This document shows, piece by piece, positions 1-8,893 of a DNA stretch of 64,000 nucleotides. Both the position numbers and the translations under genes were made by a program. Source of the stretch: G965200765 sp965200765 (lineage in GTDB: Bacteria > Pseudomonadota > Gammaproteobacteria > Arenicellales > JAJDZL01); assembly GCA_965200765.1 (NCBI GenBank), contig OZ241380.1, positions 1,302,001 through 1,366,000 of the forward strand, given 5' to 3'. Numbering within the stretch: the stretch's first letter is position 1; each line of letters begins with the position of its first letter. The notes beneath the pieces are model-generated. The model had not been told where the DNA came from and ran no database searches. It saw only the letters and a list, made by a program, of their open reading frames with translations.

Positions 1-1
1 G

Positions 2-76
2 TTGGTTGTGCTTGAATCGAAATTGCCATTAGACTTAACATCTGTAATTGAAAATTTGCAGATTGGACAGAATTGA
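2..76 (+). CDS. C-terminal end of an unidentified upstream gene (partial)
   Basis: An open frame enters the window from the left and stops at a TGA at 74-76, giving 24 residues (LVVLESKLPL... ending IGQN). The stop lies 9 bases before the start of the Rieske gene and just before its strong GAGGAGG ribosome-binding site, the arrangement expected for the previous gene of an operon. The peptide is too short to assign to a family. In many gammaproteobacteria a HAD-type phosphatase precedes this Rieske gene, but nothing in these residues proves that here. Confidence 0.45.
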   Translation: MVVLESKLPLDLTSVIENLQIGQN

Positions 77-85
77 GGAGGTTTC

Positions 86-454
86 ATGTCTGATAAATTC
101 ATATGCGATTCAGACGCGGTTGTTTCTGGTGGAAACGGTTTCAATTTCTATGTCGACCAGAGCGGAGTAGTAAGTTCGGCATTTTTGATTCGACACAATG
201 AGGTTGCACACGCTTACCTGAATCGTTGCGCACACTTGTCGCTGGAATTGGATTGGGAACGCGGGGAATTTTTCGATGCTTCTGGCGAATACCTGATTTG
301 TGCGAATCACGGTGCCATGTATGAGCCTGATACTGGCAAATGCATCAACGGTCCCTGCTATGGCGCATCACTGATTCAAATACCTGTGGTTGAAATCAAT
401 GGGCAAGTATTGCTTGAGAATGAAGACTTGAAAGTTGTCGATAGCCCGGGTTGA
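86..454 (+). CDS. Small soluble Rieske [2Fe-2S] protein
   Basis: This 122-residue protein is a single Rieske domain. The cluster-binding pairs are complete: Cys48-x-His50 (CAH) and Cys72-x-x-His75 (CANH), followed by the usual acidic and glycine-rich turn. There is no signal peptide or membrane segment, so it should be cytoplasmic. Family members of this size act as ferredoxin-like electron carriers, but the partner cannot be deduced. The start is supported by GAGGAGG at 75-81, nine bases after the upstream open frame ends, so the two genes are probably co-transcribed. It converges on maf with only 12 bases between the stop codons. Confidence 0.85.
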   Translation: MSDKFICDSDAVVSGGNGFNFYVDQSGVVSSAFLIRHNEVAHAYLNRCAHLSLELDWERGEFFDASGEYLICANHGAMYEPDTGKCINGPCYGASLIQIPVVEINGQVLLENEDLKVVDSPG

Positions 455-466
455 GGCGGCGACGCA

Positions 467-1060
467 TCACAAAGGAAATACAGATTCTTCGGCCAGCATG
501 TCAATGAGACGAATCAACGGCAAACCGAGCAATATGTTCGGGTCCTCACCTTCAAATTTGCTCAACAGGGCAATTCCGAGTCCTTCCGAGCGTAAACTGC
601 CACCGCAGTCATAAGGCTGGTCTCTGTCAATGTAGTTCTCTATCACCGCGCGAGTCAATTTACGAAACTGTACCCGATAGGGTAGAACGTCCACCTGAAT
701 TCTTCCCGTTCCGGAGTTTAGCAATGCAACACCTGTATACAAGGACACAGTTCGGCCGGATGCTTCTTCCAATTGTTTGATCGCCTGGGCGCGGTTGGGC
801 GGCTTGCCTACTATTTCATTGTTTACGACCGCCACCTGATCGCTGCCGATAACCAGATGATTCGAATACTGATGTGCAACTTTTCTGGCTTTTTCTTCGG
901 AAAGTCGTTGAACCAGTGCTTCAGGTGCTTCTTCCGGCCACGGCGATTCATTGATATTCGGGGCGATTGCAGTGAATTCAATACCGATTTTCGCCAATAC
1001 GCGTTTTCGAATCGTGGATGATGATGCAAGAATCAGCGGCGGTTGGGATTGAATGGACAT
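467..1060 (-). CDS. maf: Maf-family nucleotide pyrophosphatase (YceF-like)
   Basis: The 197-residue protein has the Maf N-terminal signature (LILASSSTIRKRVL, residues 9-22), the conserved SEEKARKVA segment, and the GSDQV motif with the catalytic Asp. Maf proteins hydrolyse non-canonical or modified nucleoside triphosphates to monophosphates. The YceF subgroup prefers 7-methyl-GTP and typically sits next to rpmF, as it does here, transcribed divergently from rpmF across a 326-bp gap. The subgroup assignment rests on context rather than on diagnostic residues. The length is normal for the family. Confidence 0.88.
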   Translation of the reverse strand: MSIQSQPPLILASSSTIRKRVLAKIGIEFTAIAPNINESPWPEEAPEALVQRLSEEKARKVAHQYSNHLVIGSDQVAVVNNEIVGKPPNRAQAIKQLEEASGRTVSLYTGVALLNSGTGRIQVDVLPYRVQFRKLTRAVIENYIDRDQPYDCGGSLRSEGLGIALLSKFEGEDPNILLGLPLIRLIDMLAEESVFPL

Positions 1061-1386
1061 TCTGGCACTTCAAGTTACAGTGAAACAGGGTGACATGCGC
1101 CGGCATTCTCATACCGGATGCAGTTGAAAACAAAAGACTCGAACCAAACAACAAAAATTGTACTGAGCATACTCAAGCATCCAAGTTTTTTTGCCTCAGA
1201 CAACAAATTTTCTGGAAAATTCACCGAGCTAGATGGCCTTGTTGGCAACTTAATTTTGACAAATCACTGGTTCAATAGTATCATTCTACGGATTTTCATT
1301 TTTGCCGGGCGCGATTCAACATCGTGTTCGGTATATTTTCTTTGTATCAAGAATCGAGTGCTTGAACCGACGATTTGAGGATCGAT
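1061..1386. other. Gene-free interval between maf and rpmF
   Basis: This 326-bp interval between divergent genes should hold both promoters. No convincing -35/-10 pair was found; a TATATT at 1332-1337 lacks a well-spaced -35 box. In many gammaproteobacteria yceD (DUF177) lies immediately upstream of rpmF. The open frames here do not resemble YceD, so that gene appears to be absent at this position. Confidence 0.6.
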
Positions 1387-1581
1387 ATGGCTGTTCCAAA
1401 GCGAAAAGTATCCAATTCAAGGCGCAATATGCGTCGTGCCCACAATTCTTTGCAAATTCCTTCGCTGTCAGAAGATCCGGAAACGGGGGAATTGCACCGG
1501 CGTCATCATGTAACCGAATCCGGCTTTTATCGGGGCCGGCGCGTGTTGCCTGAAAAACCAGTTCTTGAAGAAGAAGCCTGA
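1387..1581 (+). CDS. rpmF: Large ribosomal subunit protein bL32
   Basis: A 64-residue basic protein with the bL32 N-terminus MAVPKRK followed by SNSRRNMRRAHNSL, and a GELHRRHH segment. bL32 is a structural protein of the 50S subunit. The ATG at 1387 is chosen because GAGG at 1377-1380 lies six bases upstream and because bL32 proteins begin MAVPK; an in-frame TTG four codons earlier is rejected. The zinc-ribbon cysteines found in some L32 proteins are absent, so this is the Cys-free form. It heads the plsX-fab operon, as in many bacteria. Confidence 0.97.
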   Translation: MAVPKRKVSNSRRNMRRAHNSLQIPSLSEDPETGELHRRHHVTESGFYRGRRVLPEKPVLEEEA

Positions 1582-1662
1582 GTAATTACCCTGTAATATT
1601 CTGAAATTGAAAAAGTTTCAGGTTCATACGCTGGAACTTTCAACTCACTTGTTCCTCACCAT

Positions 1663-2682
1663 ATGAGATCCTTGGCCGTTGATGCAATGGGGGGCGATTT
1701 CGGCATCGATGTCACAGTGCCGGCCTCCGTGGCAGTTCTGCAGGAATTGCCCGATGTAGAGATCGTTCTGGTCGGCGACCGTGACCGAATCGAAAACGTA
1801 CTTCGCAAACACTCTGGCAGTGCGTCAAGCCGACTCAGGGTACAGTATGCATCGGAAGAGGTCGAAATGAGCGATGCACCCGTTGATGCCTTGAAGAAAA
1901 AGCAGGATTCTTCCATGCACGTTGCATTGCGGCTGGTGAAAAGTGGCGAGGTTCAAGCTTGTGTAAGCGCTGGTAATACGGGTGCTTTGATGGCAACAGC
2001 ATTTGTGTTGCTGCGTACGTTCGAAGGAATCAAACGGCCTGCAATTATTTCCAAGATTCCAACCCTGCGCGAGCGCGTATTCCTTTTGGATCTGGGTGCG
2101 AATTTCGACTGTAGCGACCGCGAACTGTTCCAATTCGGCATTATGGGTTGTACCTATGTAAAATACATGGAAGGATTGTCCAATCCGAAAGTTGCACTGC
2201 TGAATATCGGCACTGAACAAAACAAGGGACCAGAAGTGGTGAAGGCCGCAAATCAGTTGTTTCAGGACAGCCACCTCAACTATCTCGGTTATGTAGAAGG
2301 AGATGATCTTCTGGCACCAAAATCGGATGTAGATGTAATCGTGTGCGACGGCTTTCCCGGAAACATCGCCCTGAAGACCAGCGAAGGGGTTTCCTCATTC
2401 ATACAGCACTCCCTGAAAGATGAATTTCAGAAGAATATGTTTCGCAAATTGTCAGGACTGTTTGCGCGTCCGGCCCTGAAAGGCGTGAAGTCCCGTATTG
2501 ACCCGCGGGTATTCAACGGAGCGGCACTGGTCGGGCTTAAGGGCACTGTGATCAAAAGCCATGGCAGTGCGGATATTCTCGCTTATACCTATGCAATAAA
2601 GAAAGCGTTCATTGAAATCAAAAACGATGTACCTGCAAAAATCAATCAGGAAGTGAGCGCAATGGTTGGCAGAGCGACATGA
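1663..2682 (+). CDS. plsX: Phosphate acyltransferase PlsX
   Basis: The 339-residue protein matches PlsX: LAVDAMGGD at the N-terminus, SAGNTGALMA in the middle, and a C-terminal GLKGTVIKSHGSAD segment. PlsX makes acyl-phosphate from acyl-ACP and phosphate, the first step of the PlsX/PlsY route to phosphatidic acid; it is a peripheral membrane protein. The start keeps the conserved LAVDAMGG segment, although no clear ribosome-binding site precedes it. It follows rpmF by 81 bp and overlaps fabH by four bases (ATGA), indicating translational coupling. Confidence 0.96.
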   Translation: MRSLAVDAMGGDFGIDVTVPASVAVLQELPDVEIVLVGDRDRIENVLRKHSGSASSRLRVQYASEEVEMSDAPVDALKKKQDSSMHVALRLVKSGEVQACVSAGNTGALMATAFVLLRTFEGIKRPAIISKIPTLRERVFLLDLGANFDCSDRELFQFGIMGCTYVKYMEGLSNPKVALLNIGTEQNKGPEVVKAANQLFQDSHLNYLGYVEGDDLLAPKSDVDVIVCDGFPGNIALKTSEGVSSFIQHSLKDEFQKNMFRKLSGLFARPALKGVKSRIDPRVFNGAALVGLKGTVIKSHGSADILAYTYAIKKAFIEIKNDVPAKINQEVSAMVGRAT

Positions 2683-3647
2683 TTTATTCAAGAATTCGCG
2701 GTACAGGCAGCTACCTGCCTGAGAAGGTACTGACCAACGCTGACATAGAAAAGATGGTTGACACAAACCACGATTGGATTTACAGTCGTACCGGAATTTG
2801 TGAGCGTCATATTGCATCCGAGGGTGAGTCAACCTGTGATTTGGCTGAAAAAGCCGCGCGGGCAACCCTTGAATCTGCCGATGTAGATCCGTCTGATATC
2901 GACTTGATCATCGTCGCGACAACAACCGCTGATCAAGTATTTCCCAGTTCAGCATGTCTGCTACAGAACCGCTTGGGAATTCAGGGATCACCAGCTTTTG
3001 ATGTTCAGGCAGTTTGTGCAGGGTTTATGTATGCCATTGATATTGCTGACAAATACATTCGAGCAGGCAACACCACAATGGCTCTGGTAGTTGGAGCTGA
3101 AACTTTTTCTCACATCATTGACTGGAAGGATCGAACAACTTGCGTACTGTTTGGAGACGGTGCCGGTGCAATGGTGATTGAAGCATCAGAGCAACCCGGT
3201 ATTCTTGCGACACGCTTGCACGCGGACGGACGCTACAAGGATCTGCTGAGCGTGCCGTTTGGTGTTGGCACCAATTACGACAGTGTGCTGAACGGTTCGG
3301 CGTTTACCCAAATGAAAGGTGGTGAAGTTTTCAAAGTGGCGGTCAAGTGCATGAAGGATGTTGCCGACGAGGTATTGAGTTTCACAAATGTCAGTCCCAA
3401 GGATGTGGACTGGCTCGTTCCGCATCAAGCCAATTCAAGAATCATATCGGCCATTGCAGGACGGCTGGATATACCGATGGAAAAAGTGGTGGTAACGGTA
3501 GCCGAGCACGGCAACACCTCAGCAGCATCCATTCCCTTGGCATTTGATGTTGCCGTTCGGGACGGAAGGATCAAAGCAGGCGACAAGGTGCTGATTGAAG
3601 GATTTGGTGGCGGCTTTACCTGGGGAGCATCATTGTTGACATATTGA
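2679..3647 (+). CDS. fabH: 3-oxoacyl-ACP synthase III
   Basis: A 322-residue KASIII. The catalytic triad is visible: Cys113 (VQAVCAGF), His249 (VPHQAN) and Asn279 (HGNTSAAS). It condenses acetyl-CoA with malonyl-ACP to start fatty acid synthesis in the cytoplasm. It overlaps plsX by four bases and ends seven bases before fabG. The stop codon overlaps the fabG ribosome-binding site (GAGG at 3646-3649), so translation of the two is tightly linked. The fabD gene normally found after fabH is not present. Confidence 0.96.
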   Translation: MIYSRIRGTGSYLPEKVLTNADIEKMVDTNHDWIYSRTGICERHIASEGESTCDLAEKAARATLESADVDPSDIDLIIVATTTADQVFPSSACLLQNRLGIQGSPAFDVQAVCAGFMYAIDIADKYIRAGNTTMALVVGAETFSHIIDWKDRTTCVLFGDGAGAMVIEASEQPGILATRLHADGRYKDLLSVPFGVGTNYDSVLNGSAFTQMKGGEVFKVAVKCMKDVADEVLSFTNVSPKDVDWLVPHQANSRIISAIAGRLDIPMEKVVVTVAEHGNTSAASIPLAFDVAVRDGRIKAGDKVLIEGFGGGFTWGASLLTY

Positions 3648-3653
3648 GGTAGC

Positions 3654-4406
3654 ATGAGTATGGAAAATTTGGCCGGAAAAGTGTGCCTGGTCACAGGTGC
3701 AACCAGGGGAATAGGGCGGGCGATTGCGGAGGCACTCGCCAATCAGGGTGCCACGGTTGTCGGTAGTGCAACAACAGAGACTGGTGCGCAAGCAATTAGC
3801 AACTATTTGGCCGACCTCAATGCTTCCGGCGAGGGAATTTGCCTGGATGTTACCGACTCGTCCCGTATTGAATCCGTTGCAAAGCACATTGCGGACAAAT
3901 ACGACACCGTTACAGTTCTGGTGAACAACGCCGGAATATCAGTTGAAAACCTGCTGATTCGCATGAAAGAAGAGGAGTGGGACCGACTGATTGACACGAA
4001 TCTGAAATCCGCGTTTCGGTTATCCAAGATCTTTGTGCGCGGCATGATGCGTCAGCGTGAGGGTCGCATTATCAACATTTCATCCGTGGTTGGTCTGGGT
4101 GGAAATCCGGGACAAACTCACTATGCAGCAGCCAAGGCCGGCATGATTGCATTTTCAAAGTCACTGGCACTGGAAACCGCAACCCGAAACATTACAGTCA
4201 ATACGGTTGTACCGGGGTTCATTGAAACCGACATGACATCACGGTTGAATGACACAACAAAGGAACATATACTTGCACGAGTTCCAGTCGGCCGTATGGG
4301 GACTCCTGAAGAAATCGCGCATGCGGTGGTATTTCTCGCATCGCCTGCGAGTTCCTATATTACCGCTGCTACGCTAGTGGTCGATGGTGGCATGACGCGT
4401 CATTGA
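3654..4406 (+). CDS. fabG: 3-oxoacyl-ACP reductase FabG
   Basis: A 250-residue classical short-chain dehydrogenase. It has the NADPH-binding TGATRGIG motif (residues 14-21), the NNAG motif (91-94) and the catalytic Ser144, Tyr157 and Lys161 (YAAAK). It reduces 3-oxoacyl-ACP to 3-hydroxyacyl-ACP. The ATG at 3654 sits four bases after the GAGG site; an ATG at 3660 with ten-base spacing is also possible and would shorten the protein by two residues. It lies directly between fabH and acpP, with no fabD. Confidence 0.95.
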   Translation: MSMENLAGKVCLVTGATRGIGRAIAEALANQGATVVGSATTETGAQAISNYLADLNASGEGICLDVTDSSRIESVAKHIADKYDTVTVLVNNAGISVENLLIRMKEEEWDRLIDTNLKSAFRLSKIFVRGMMRQREGRIINISSVVGLGGNPGQTHYAAAKAGMIAFSKSLALETATRNITVNTVVPGFIETDMTSRLNDTTKEHILARVPVGRMGTPEEIAHAVVFLASPASSYITAATLVVDGGMTRH

Positions 4407-4443
4407 TTTTCAAACTTTTCAATTCGAGTCCATCGGGCTTGAG

Positions 4444-4452
4444 TGATAATAT
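4444..4452 (+). promoter_or_regulatory. Possible extended -10 promoter for acpP
   Basis: TGATAATAT in the 126-bp fabG-acpP gap fits an extended -10 element (TGn followed by TAATAT). A weak -35 candidate, TTCGAG at 4423-4428, is 18 bases upstream. An extra promoter before acpP makes sense because acyl carrier protein is needed in far greater amounts than its operon neighbours, but this is inference from sequence alone. Confidence 0.35.
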
Positions 4453-4532
4453 AGGCAAGTCGAATAAATTCGTAGATTCACAAAGAATTTACTTCCATCC
4501 ACAAATCCATTGATTCTGGAGGATCATTGAAC

Positions 4533-4790
4533 ATGAGTAACCAAGGTACCATAGAAGAACGAGTGATTAAATTGGTCATTTCGCAGTTGTGTAGCGACAT
4601 CGACCCGCCGCCGACTGTGACTCGCGAAACATCTTTTGTAAATGACCTTGAAGCCGATTCGCTGGACACGGTTGAACTAGTTATGGCCCTGGAAGAGGAA
4701 TTTGATCTGGAAATTCCTGATGAAACCGCCGAAGAAATTACAACGGTAGGACAGGCAATTGATCATATAGAAGCCTATCTTGCCGGTTGA
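4533..4790 (+). CDS. acpP: Acyl carrier protein
   Basis: An 85-residue acidic protein with the phosphopantetheine attachment motif DSL (Ser43) followed by DTVELVMALEEEFD, as in AcpP. It carries growing acyl chains during fatty acid synthesis. The ATG at 4533 has a strong GGAGGA nine bases upstream (4518-4523); an in-frame TTG at 4527 is too close to that site. The protein is slightly longer than the 78 residues of E. coli AcpP and contains one Cys (Cys20) near its N-terminus. Confidence 0.97.
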   Translation: MSNQGTIEERVIKLVISQLCSDIDPPPTVTRETSFVNDLEADSLDTVELVMALEEEFDLEIPDETAEEITTVGQAIDHIEAYLAG

Positions 4791-4823
4791 TCACACCTTG
4801 CCGGTCTAGTTTGCACAGACACC

Positions 4824-6065
4824 ATGAACGGACGTCGCGTTGTCGTTACCGGACTTGGTATCATTTCTCCAATCGGTAACAATAAAGATGAAAATTGGGA
4901 GAGTATCACTAACGGTCGCAGTGGAATCAGAGACATTACGTTTTTTGACACGACCGGTTTTCCTTCCACGATTGCCGGAGAGATTGATTCTTTCGACCCG
5001 ACAGTTCGTCTATCTTCGAAAAGTGTCCGGCACATGGACCGTTTCATCCAGCTTGGCATGGTTGCCGGATTGGAGGCAGTCGAAGATTCCGGGATAGTAG
5101 TAACAGATGAAAATGCTGAAAGTATTGGTGTTTACATTGGTGCTGGCATTGGCGGTGTAGATACGATTGAGAAAACGACTCTCAAGTACAATAATCAAGG
5201 AGTACGACGCGTATCGCCATTCTATGTACCGATGTCAATCATCAATATGGGTGCCGGAAACTTGTCAATTGAATGCGGGTTCAAGGGGCCGAATATTGCA
5301 GTAAGCACGGCTTGCACAACAGGTACGCACGCCATTGGTGATGCGGCCCGCTTTATTGAATATGGTGATGCCGATGTCATGGTAGCAGGCGGAACCGAAG
5401 CGGCAATTACGCCAACATCACTGGCCGGATTCGGCAACGCCAAAGCACTCAGTCGACGCAACCATGACCCCGAAGGAGCAAGTCGACCTTGGGATGTGGG
5501 GCGAGATGGTTTTGTGCTAGGCGAAGGAGCGGGCATTCTGGTGCTAGAAGAGTTGGAGTATGCGAAACGGCGCGGCGCAAGAATCTATGCTGAACTGGTC
5601 GGTTTCGGAATGAGTGGCGATGCCTATCACATGACCGGCCCTTCGCCGGATGGAAGCGGTGCGCGACGTTGCATGGAAAATGCGTTGAAAAACGCCAACG
5701 CATCGCTGGAAGATGTTGACTATATCAACGCGCACGGAACTTCAACACCTTTGGGGGACGTCGCAGAAACCTTGGCGATCAGGCGAACATTCGGCGATCA
5801 TGCCAATAATCTCGCCATCAGTTCTTCAAAATCAATGATCGGACATTTGCTCGGAGCTGCTGGCGGGGTGGAAGCTGTTTACACGGTGCTGTCAATCTAT
5901 CATCAAGTCGCACCACCTACAATCAACCTTGATGAGCAGGACCCGCAATGTGATCTGGATTATGTTCCAGGTACTGCGCGTGAAATGAAAATTGATTCTG
6001 CCTTGTCAAATTCATTCGGGTTCGGCGGAACAAACGGAAGCTTGGCATTCAAGCGCTTCAATTAG
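4824..6065 (+). CDS. fabF: 3-oxoacyl-ACP synthase II
   Basis: A 413-residue KASII. The active site is intact: Cys164 (STACTTG), His304 (NAHGTST), Lys336 and His341 (SMIGHLLGAAG). It elongates acyl-ACP with malonyl-ACP, including palmitoleoyl-ACP in temperature-responsive elongation. The gene follows acpP by 33 bp. The pabC gene that often follows fabF in enterobacteria is missing; 112 bp separate fabF from mltG with no recognisable terminator. Confidence 0.96.
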   Translation: MNGRRVVVTGLGIISPIGNNKDENWESITNGRSGIRDITFFDTTGFPSTIAGEIDSFDPTVRLSSKSVRHMDRFIQLGMVAGLEAVEDSGIVVTDENAESIGVYIGAGIGGVDTIEKTTLKYNNQGVRRVSPFYVPMSIINMGAGNLSIECGFKGPNIAVSTACTTGTHAIGDAARFIEYGDADVMVAGGTEAAITPTSLAGFGNAKALSRRNHDPEGASRPWDVGRDGFVLGEGAGILVLEELEYAKRRGARIYAELVGFGMSGDAYHMTGPSPDGSGARRCMENALKNANASLEDVDYINAHGTSTPLGDVAETLAIRRTFGDHANNLAISSSKSMIGHLLGAAGGVEAVYTVLSIYHQVAPPTINLDEQDPQCDLDYVPGTAREMKIDSALSNSFGFGGTNGSLAFKRFN

Positions 6066-6177
6066 CACTGATGCCAAGATGAAAGCATACTGTACGTAGC
6101 CTCCGTTGCCATAGAGCCAGAACTCGTGTATCGATCATGCCGCAAGTGCATGTTTACTTGACTCAAGTACATCGGTC

Positions 6178-7176
6178 GTGGTGAGAGTATCAACAGTTTT
6201 GGCAACTCTGTGCTTGTTCGCACTGCTGATTGTTCTGTTTGTTGGCTGGCAGATCACTCGACCGTTGCCAGTCCTCACAGATAAATCTTACACGCTTGAA
6301 CGCGGTCAGAATGCCTATGATTTTGCAGAATTTCTGGAAAACGATGGTGTGCTGGACAGTAAGCGTATGTTTATCCTGACGACTCGCTGGGGCGGTTTCG
6401 AACGAAATCTGAAAGCAGGGGAGTATCAGTTTCCGGAAAGTGCAAGTATTTTGACGATTCTCGGCTTGCTGGAACAAGGTTCCTCGGTAAATTACCCGAT
6501 TACGATTATTGAAGGCTGGACATTTCGCAATATTCTTGATTTGATTTGGTCCAAAGACAACATCAAGCCAACTTTGGCCGGATTGAGCAATCGAGAAATT
6601 CTGGACACTTTGAAAATTCCGGTCAATAATCCCGAAGGATGGTTTTTTCCGGACACTTTTCACTACACTGCAGGCGATACCGATGCTTCAATCCTTTTGA
6701 CAGCATATGAGAGCATGCGAAGCATTTTGAATGAAGAATGGGAAAACAGGGCATTTGGCTTGCCATACAAAACTCCATATGAAGTCTTAATCGCCGCATC
6801 AATAATTCAAAAAGAATCTTATCTCCACTCCGAGTATTCGATTATTTCCGGTGTGATCATCAATCGAATCAAGCGCAAAATGCGATTGCAGATGGACCCG
6901 ACTGTGATTTATGGAATGGGTGACAAGTACAAGGGAAAGCTGTTGAAAAGACACTTGAAACAGGATACACCGTACAATACCTATACGCGCAGGGGGTTGC
7001 CGCCAACGCCGATAGCAATGCCAGGACGGGCTGCAATTCACGCTGCATTTCATCCGGCGCATACTGATGCGCTGTACTTCGTGGCGCAAGGCGATGGCAG
7101 TCACAAATTTACAAATACGCTTGACGCACACAACCGCGCTGTACGAGAAATGAGAAAGCGTTCGAAGAAGAACTGA
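6178..7176 (+). CDS. mltG: Endolytic murein transglycosylase MltG
   Basis: A 332-residue YceG-family protein with one N-terminal membrane segment (about residues 5-25) and a periplasmic domain. The catalytic Glu213 lies in SIIQKESY, followed by the family motif INRI...RLQMDPTVIYG. MltG cleaves nascent peptidoglycan strands and limits glycan length. Translation starts at GTG 6178 or the adjacent GTG at 6181; no strong ribosome-binding site distinguishes them. It ends five bases before tmk. Confidence 0.92.
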   Translation: MVRVSTVLATLCLFALLIVLFVGWQITRPLPVLTDKSYTLERGQNAYDFAEFLENDGVLDSKRMFILTTRWGGFERNLKAGEYQFPESASILTILGLLEQGSSVNYPITIIEGWTFRNILDLIWSKDNIKPTLAGLSNREILDTLKIPVNNPEGWFFPDTFHYTAGDTDASILLTAYESMRSILNEEWENRAFGLPYKTPYEVLIAASIIQKESYLHSEYSIISGVIINRIKRKMRLQMDPTVIYGMGDKYKGKLLKRHLKQDTPYNTYTRRGLPPTPIAMPGRAAIHAAFHPAHTDALYFVAQGDGSHKFTNTLDAHNRAVREMRKRSKKN

Positions 7177-7181
7177 ATCAA

Positions 7182-7811
7182 ATGATCGGAAAATTTATCA
7201 CTGTCGAAGGAATCGATGGAGCAGGCAAGACGGAAGTTGTTCAGCTGGTCAGTTCATTGATCACGCAAGCTGGTTTTACCGCAGTAACCACGAGAGAACC
7301 GGGTGGTACCAGACTGGGTGAGTCAATTCGCAATTTGTTGTTGTCAACCGAAAGCGAAATTTGTACTGATGCTGAAACATTGCTGATGTTTGCGGTGCGC
7401 GCACAGCATTTGGACGAAGTAGTGTTGCCGGCGTTGAAGCGTGGCGAATGGGTTGTGAGCGACAGATTCACCGACTCGACTTATGCCTACCAAGGTGGTG
7501 GAAGGGGAAAACCATTTGAAAGCATTGCAATTTTGGAACGCTGGGTGCAGAATGATCTGCGTCCGGACTTCACCTTGTACCTTGATACTGAGTTAACAGT
7601 TGGCAAGCAAAGGTTAATCAATATTGGTGAGTTGGATCGTTTTGAGCGCGAACATGAAAATTTTCACGAACGGGTCAGGGCAGCGTACAATCAACTGGCG
7701 GCTTCAGACAGCGACAGAATTCAAGTCATTGATGCTTCACAACCACTGGAAGCAGTTCGAGTAGTTGCTGAGAAAAAGTTTAATAAGTTTTTGTTTTCAA
7801 ATGACATTTGA
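7182..7811 (+). CDS. tmk: Thymidylate kinase
   Basis: The 209-residue protein has the P-loop EGIDGAGKT (residues 9-17), the TREPGGT motif that contacts dTMP, and the DRFTDS(T)YAYQ segment. It phosphorylates dTMP to dTDP with ATP. It lies between mltG (five-base gap) and holB (11-base overlap), the order seen in E. coli. The length is normal for the bacterial enzyme. Confidence 0.95.
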   Translation: MIGKFITVEGIDGAGKTEVVQLVSSLITQAGFTAVTTREPGGTRLGESIRNLLLSTESEICTDAETLLMFAVRAQHLDEVVLPALKRGEWVVSDRFTDSTYAYQGGGRGKPFESIAILERWVQNDLRPDFTLYLDTELTVGKQRLINIGELDRFEREHENFHERVRAAYNQLAASDSDRIQVIDASQPLEAVRVVAEKKFNKFLFSNDI

Positions 7812-8865
7812 AATACCACCATTGCATGCTTGGCATATCGAAACCTGGGAAAAATTAATGGCTTCCCAGGAGCGGTTGGGCCATGCAACTCTGATTACCG
7901 GTTTGGAAGGGTCGGGACGATCTGCCTTCGTTGCGCGGCTTGCAACGGCTTTGTTGTGCAACGAAGTCCAGCATAAGCCCTGCAAGACCTGTCGAAATTG
8001 TCATCTTGTGTCTGCTACCACACATCCTGATTTGCACGTTGTCACATCAGAATCAGCTTTGAATTCATTGCTACCAATTCTGCTCCCGTACGCTGAGCGC
8101 TACCATGACATGACCAAACTGCAGAGAAAACCCAAGAACTTGAGTACGAATGTTCTGATTGCGCAAAGCCGGGCATTAATAGATGAAGCCAATACTCACT
8201 CGCATATCGCCAAAAACAAGGTATTCATAGTGGCTCAAGTCGAGTCTCTGACCACAAGTGCTGCGAATGCTTTGCTTAAAATTCTTGAAGAACCGGCCGA
8301 CAATACTTATTGGCTATTAATAGCATCGGACATACAAAGAATTCTGCCAACGATTTCCAGTCGTTGCCAGCGAGTCGATCTTCGCTCAGCCAGTCGACAG
8401 GAAAGTGCAGACTGGCTTCATCAAAATGGAGTTGATGCTACTGCCGCCAGCAAGGCTCTGTCGTTATTTTCTGGGCAACCATTGTTGGCAAAGAAAGTGA
8501 TCGAATCCGGAGAGTTGGACAAGATAGTGAATTACACAGAGACTATTTTGGGGTTGATACAGGACAAGAAAGGGGATGTGACTGAAGTCGCAGATGTTGC
8601 GGCTAAAGTAGGTGAGGGTGAATTTCTGCTCAATCTGCAACGCTTGCTACAGGACTTGGCAGCACTTCATTTGATATCTGAATCTGTCGATGTGAATTTC
8701 GAGCATTTGAAACCGAAGTTAAGCCAGCATTCTCGTCAATTGAACTTGGAAAAGTTGTTCAAGGCATTTGAGTTGGCGGGTTCGCTTCGAAAGCAGATTG
8801 AAGGCGGATCTTTGGACAAGCGGCTAGCTACTGAAGATGTTTTGCTGGCGGTTCAGCAACTCTAA
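7801..8865 (+). CDS. holB: DNA polymerase III delta-prime subunit
   Basis: A 354-residue clamp-loader subunit. It has a P-loop-like GLEGSGRS (residues 34-41), four zinc-ligand cysteines in a pattern like E. coli delta-prime (Cys53, Cys61, Cys64, Cys67), the ALLKILEEP segment and an SRCQ motif in place of the SRC of active loaders. It helps load the sliding clamp. The ATG at 7801, which overlaps tmk by 11 bases, gives a normal N-terminus; a longer reading from 7765 is rejected. No PilZ-domain gene follows, unlike in pseudomonads. Confidence 0.92.
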   Translation: MTFEIPPLHAWHIETWEKLMASQERLGHATLITGLEGSGRSAFVARLATALLCNEVQHKPCKTCRNCHLVSATTHPDLHVVTSESALNSLLPILLPYAERYHDMTKLQRKPKNLSTNVLIAQSRALIDEANTHSHIAKNKVFIVAQVESLTTSAANALLKILEEPADNTYWLLIASDIQRILPTISSRCQRVDLRSASRQESADWLHQNGVDATAASKALSLFSGQPLLAKKVIESGELDKIVNYTETILGLIQDKKGDVTEVADVAAKVGEGEFLLNLQRLLQDLAALHLISESVDVNFEHLKPKLSQHSRQLNLEKLFKAFELAGSLRKQIEGGSLDKRLATEDVLLAVQQL

Positions 8866-8893
8866 CGAACTTCAACATTACGGAGAATTTGTT

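Noticed and set aside
1118..1378. 86-codon open frame upstream of rpmF, considered as yceD
   Set aside because: The sequence does not resemble YceD/DUF177 and is AT-rich with no ribosome-binding site.
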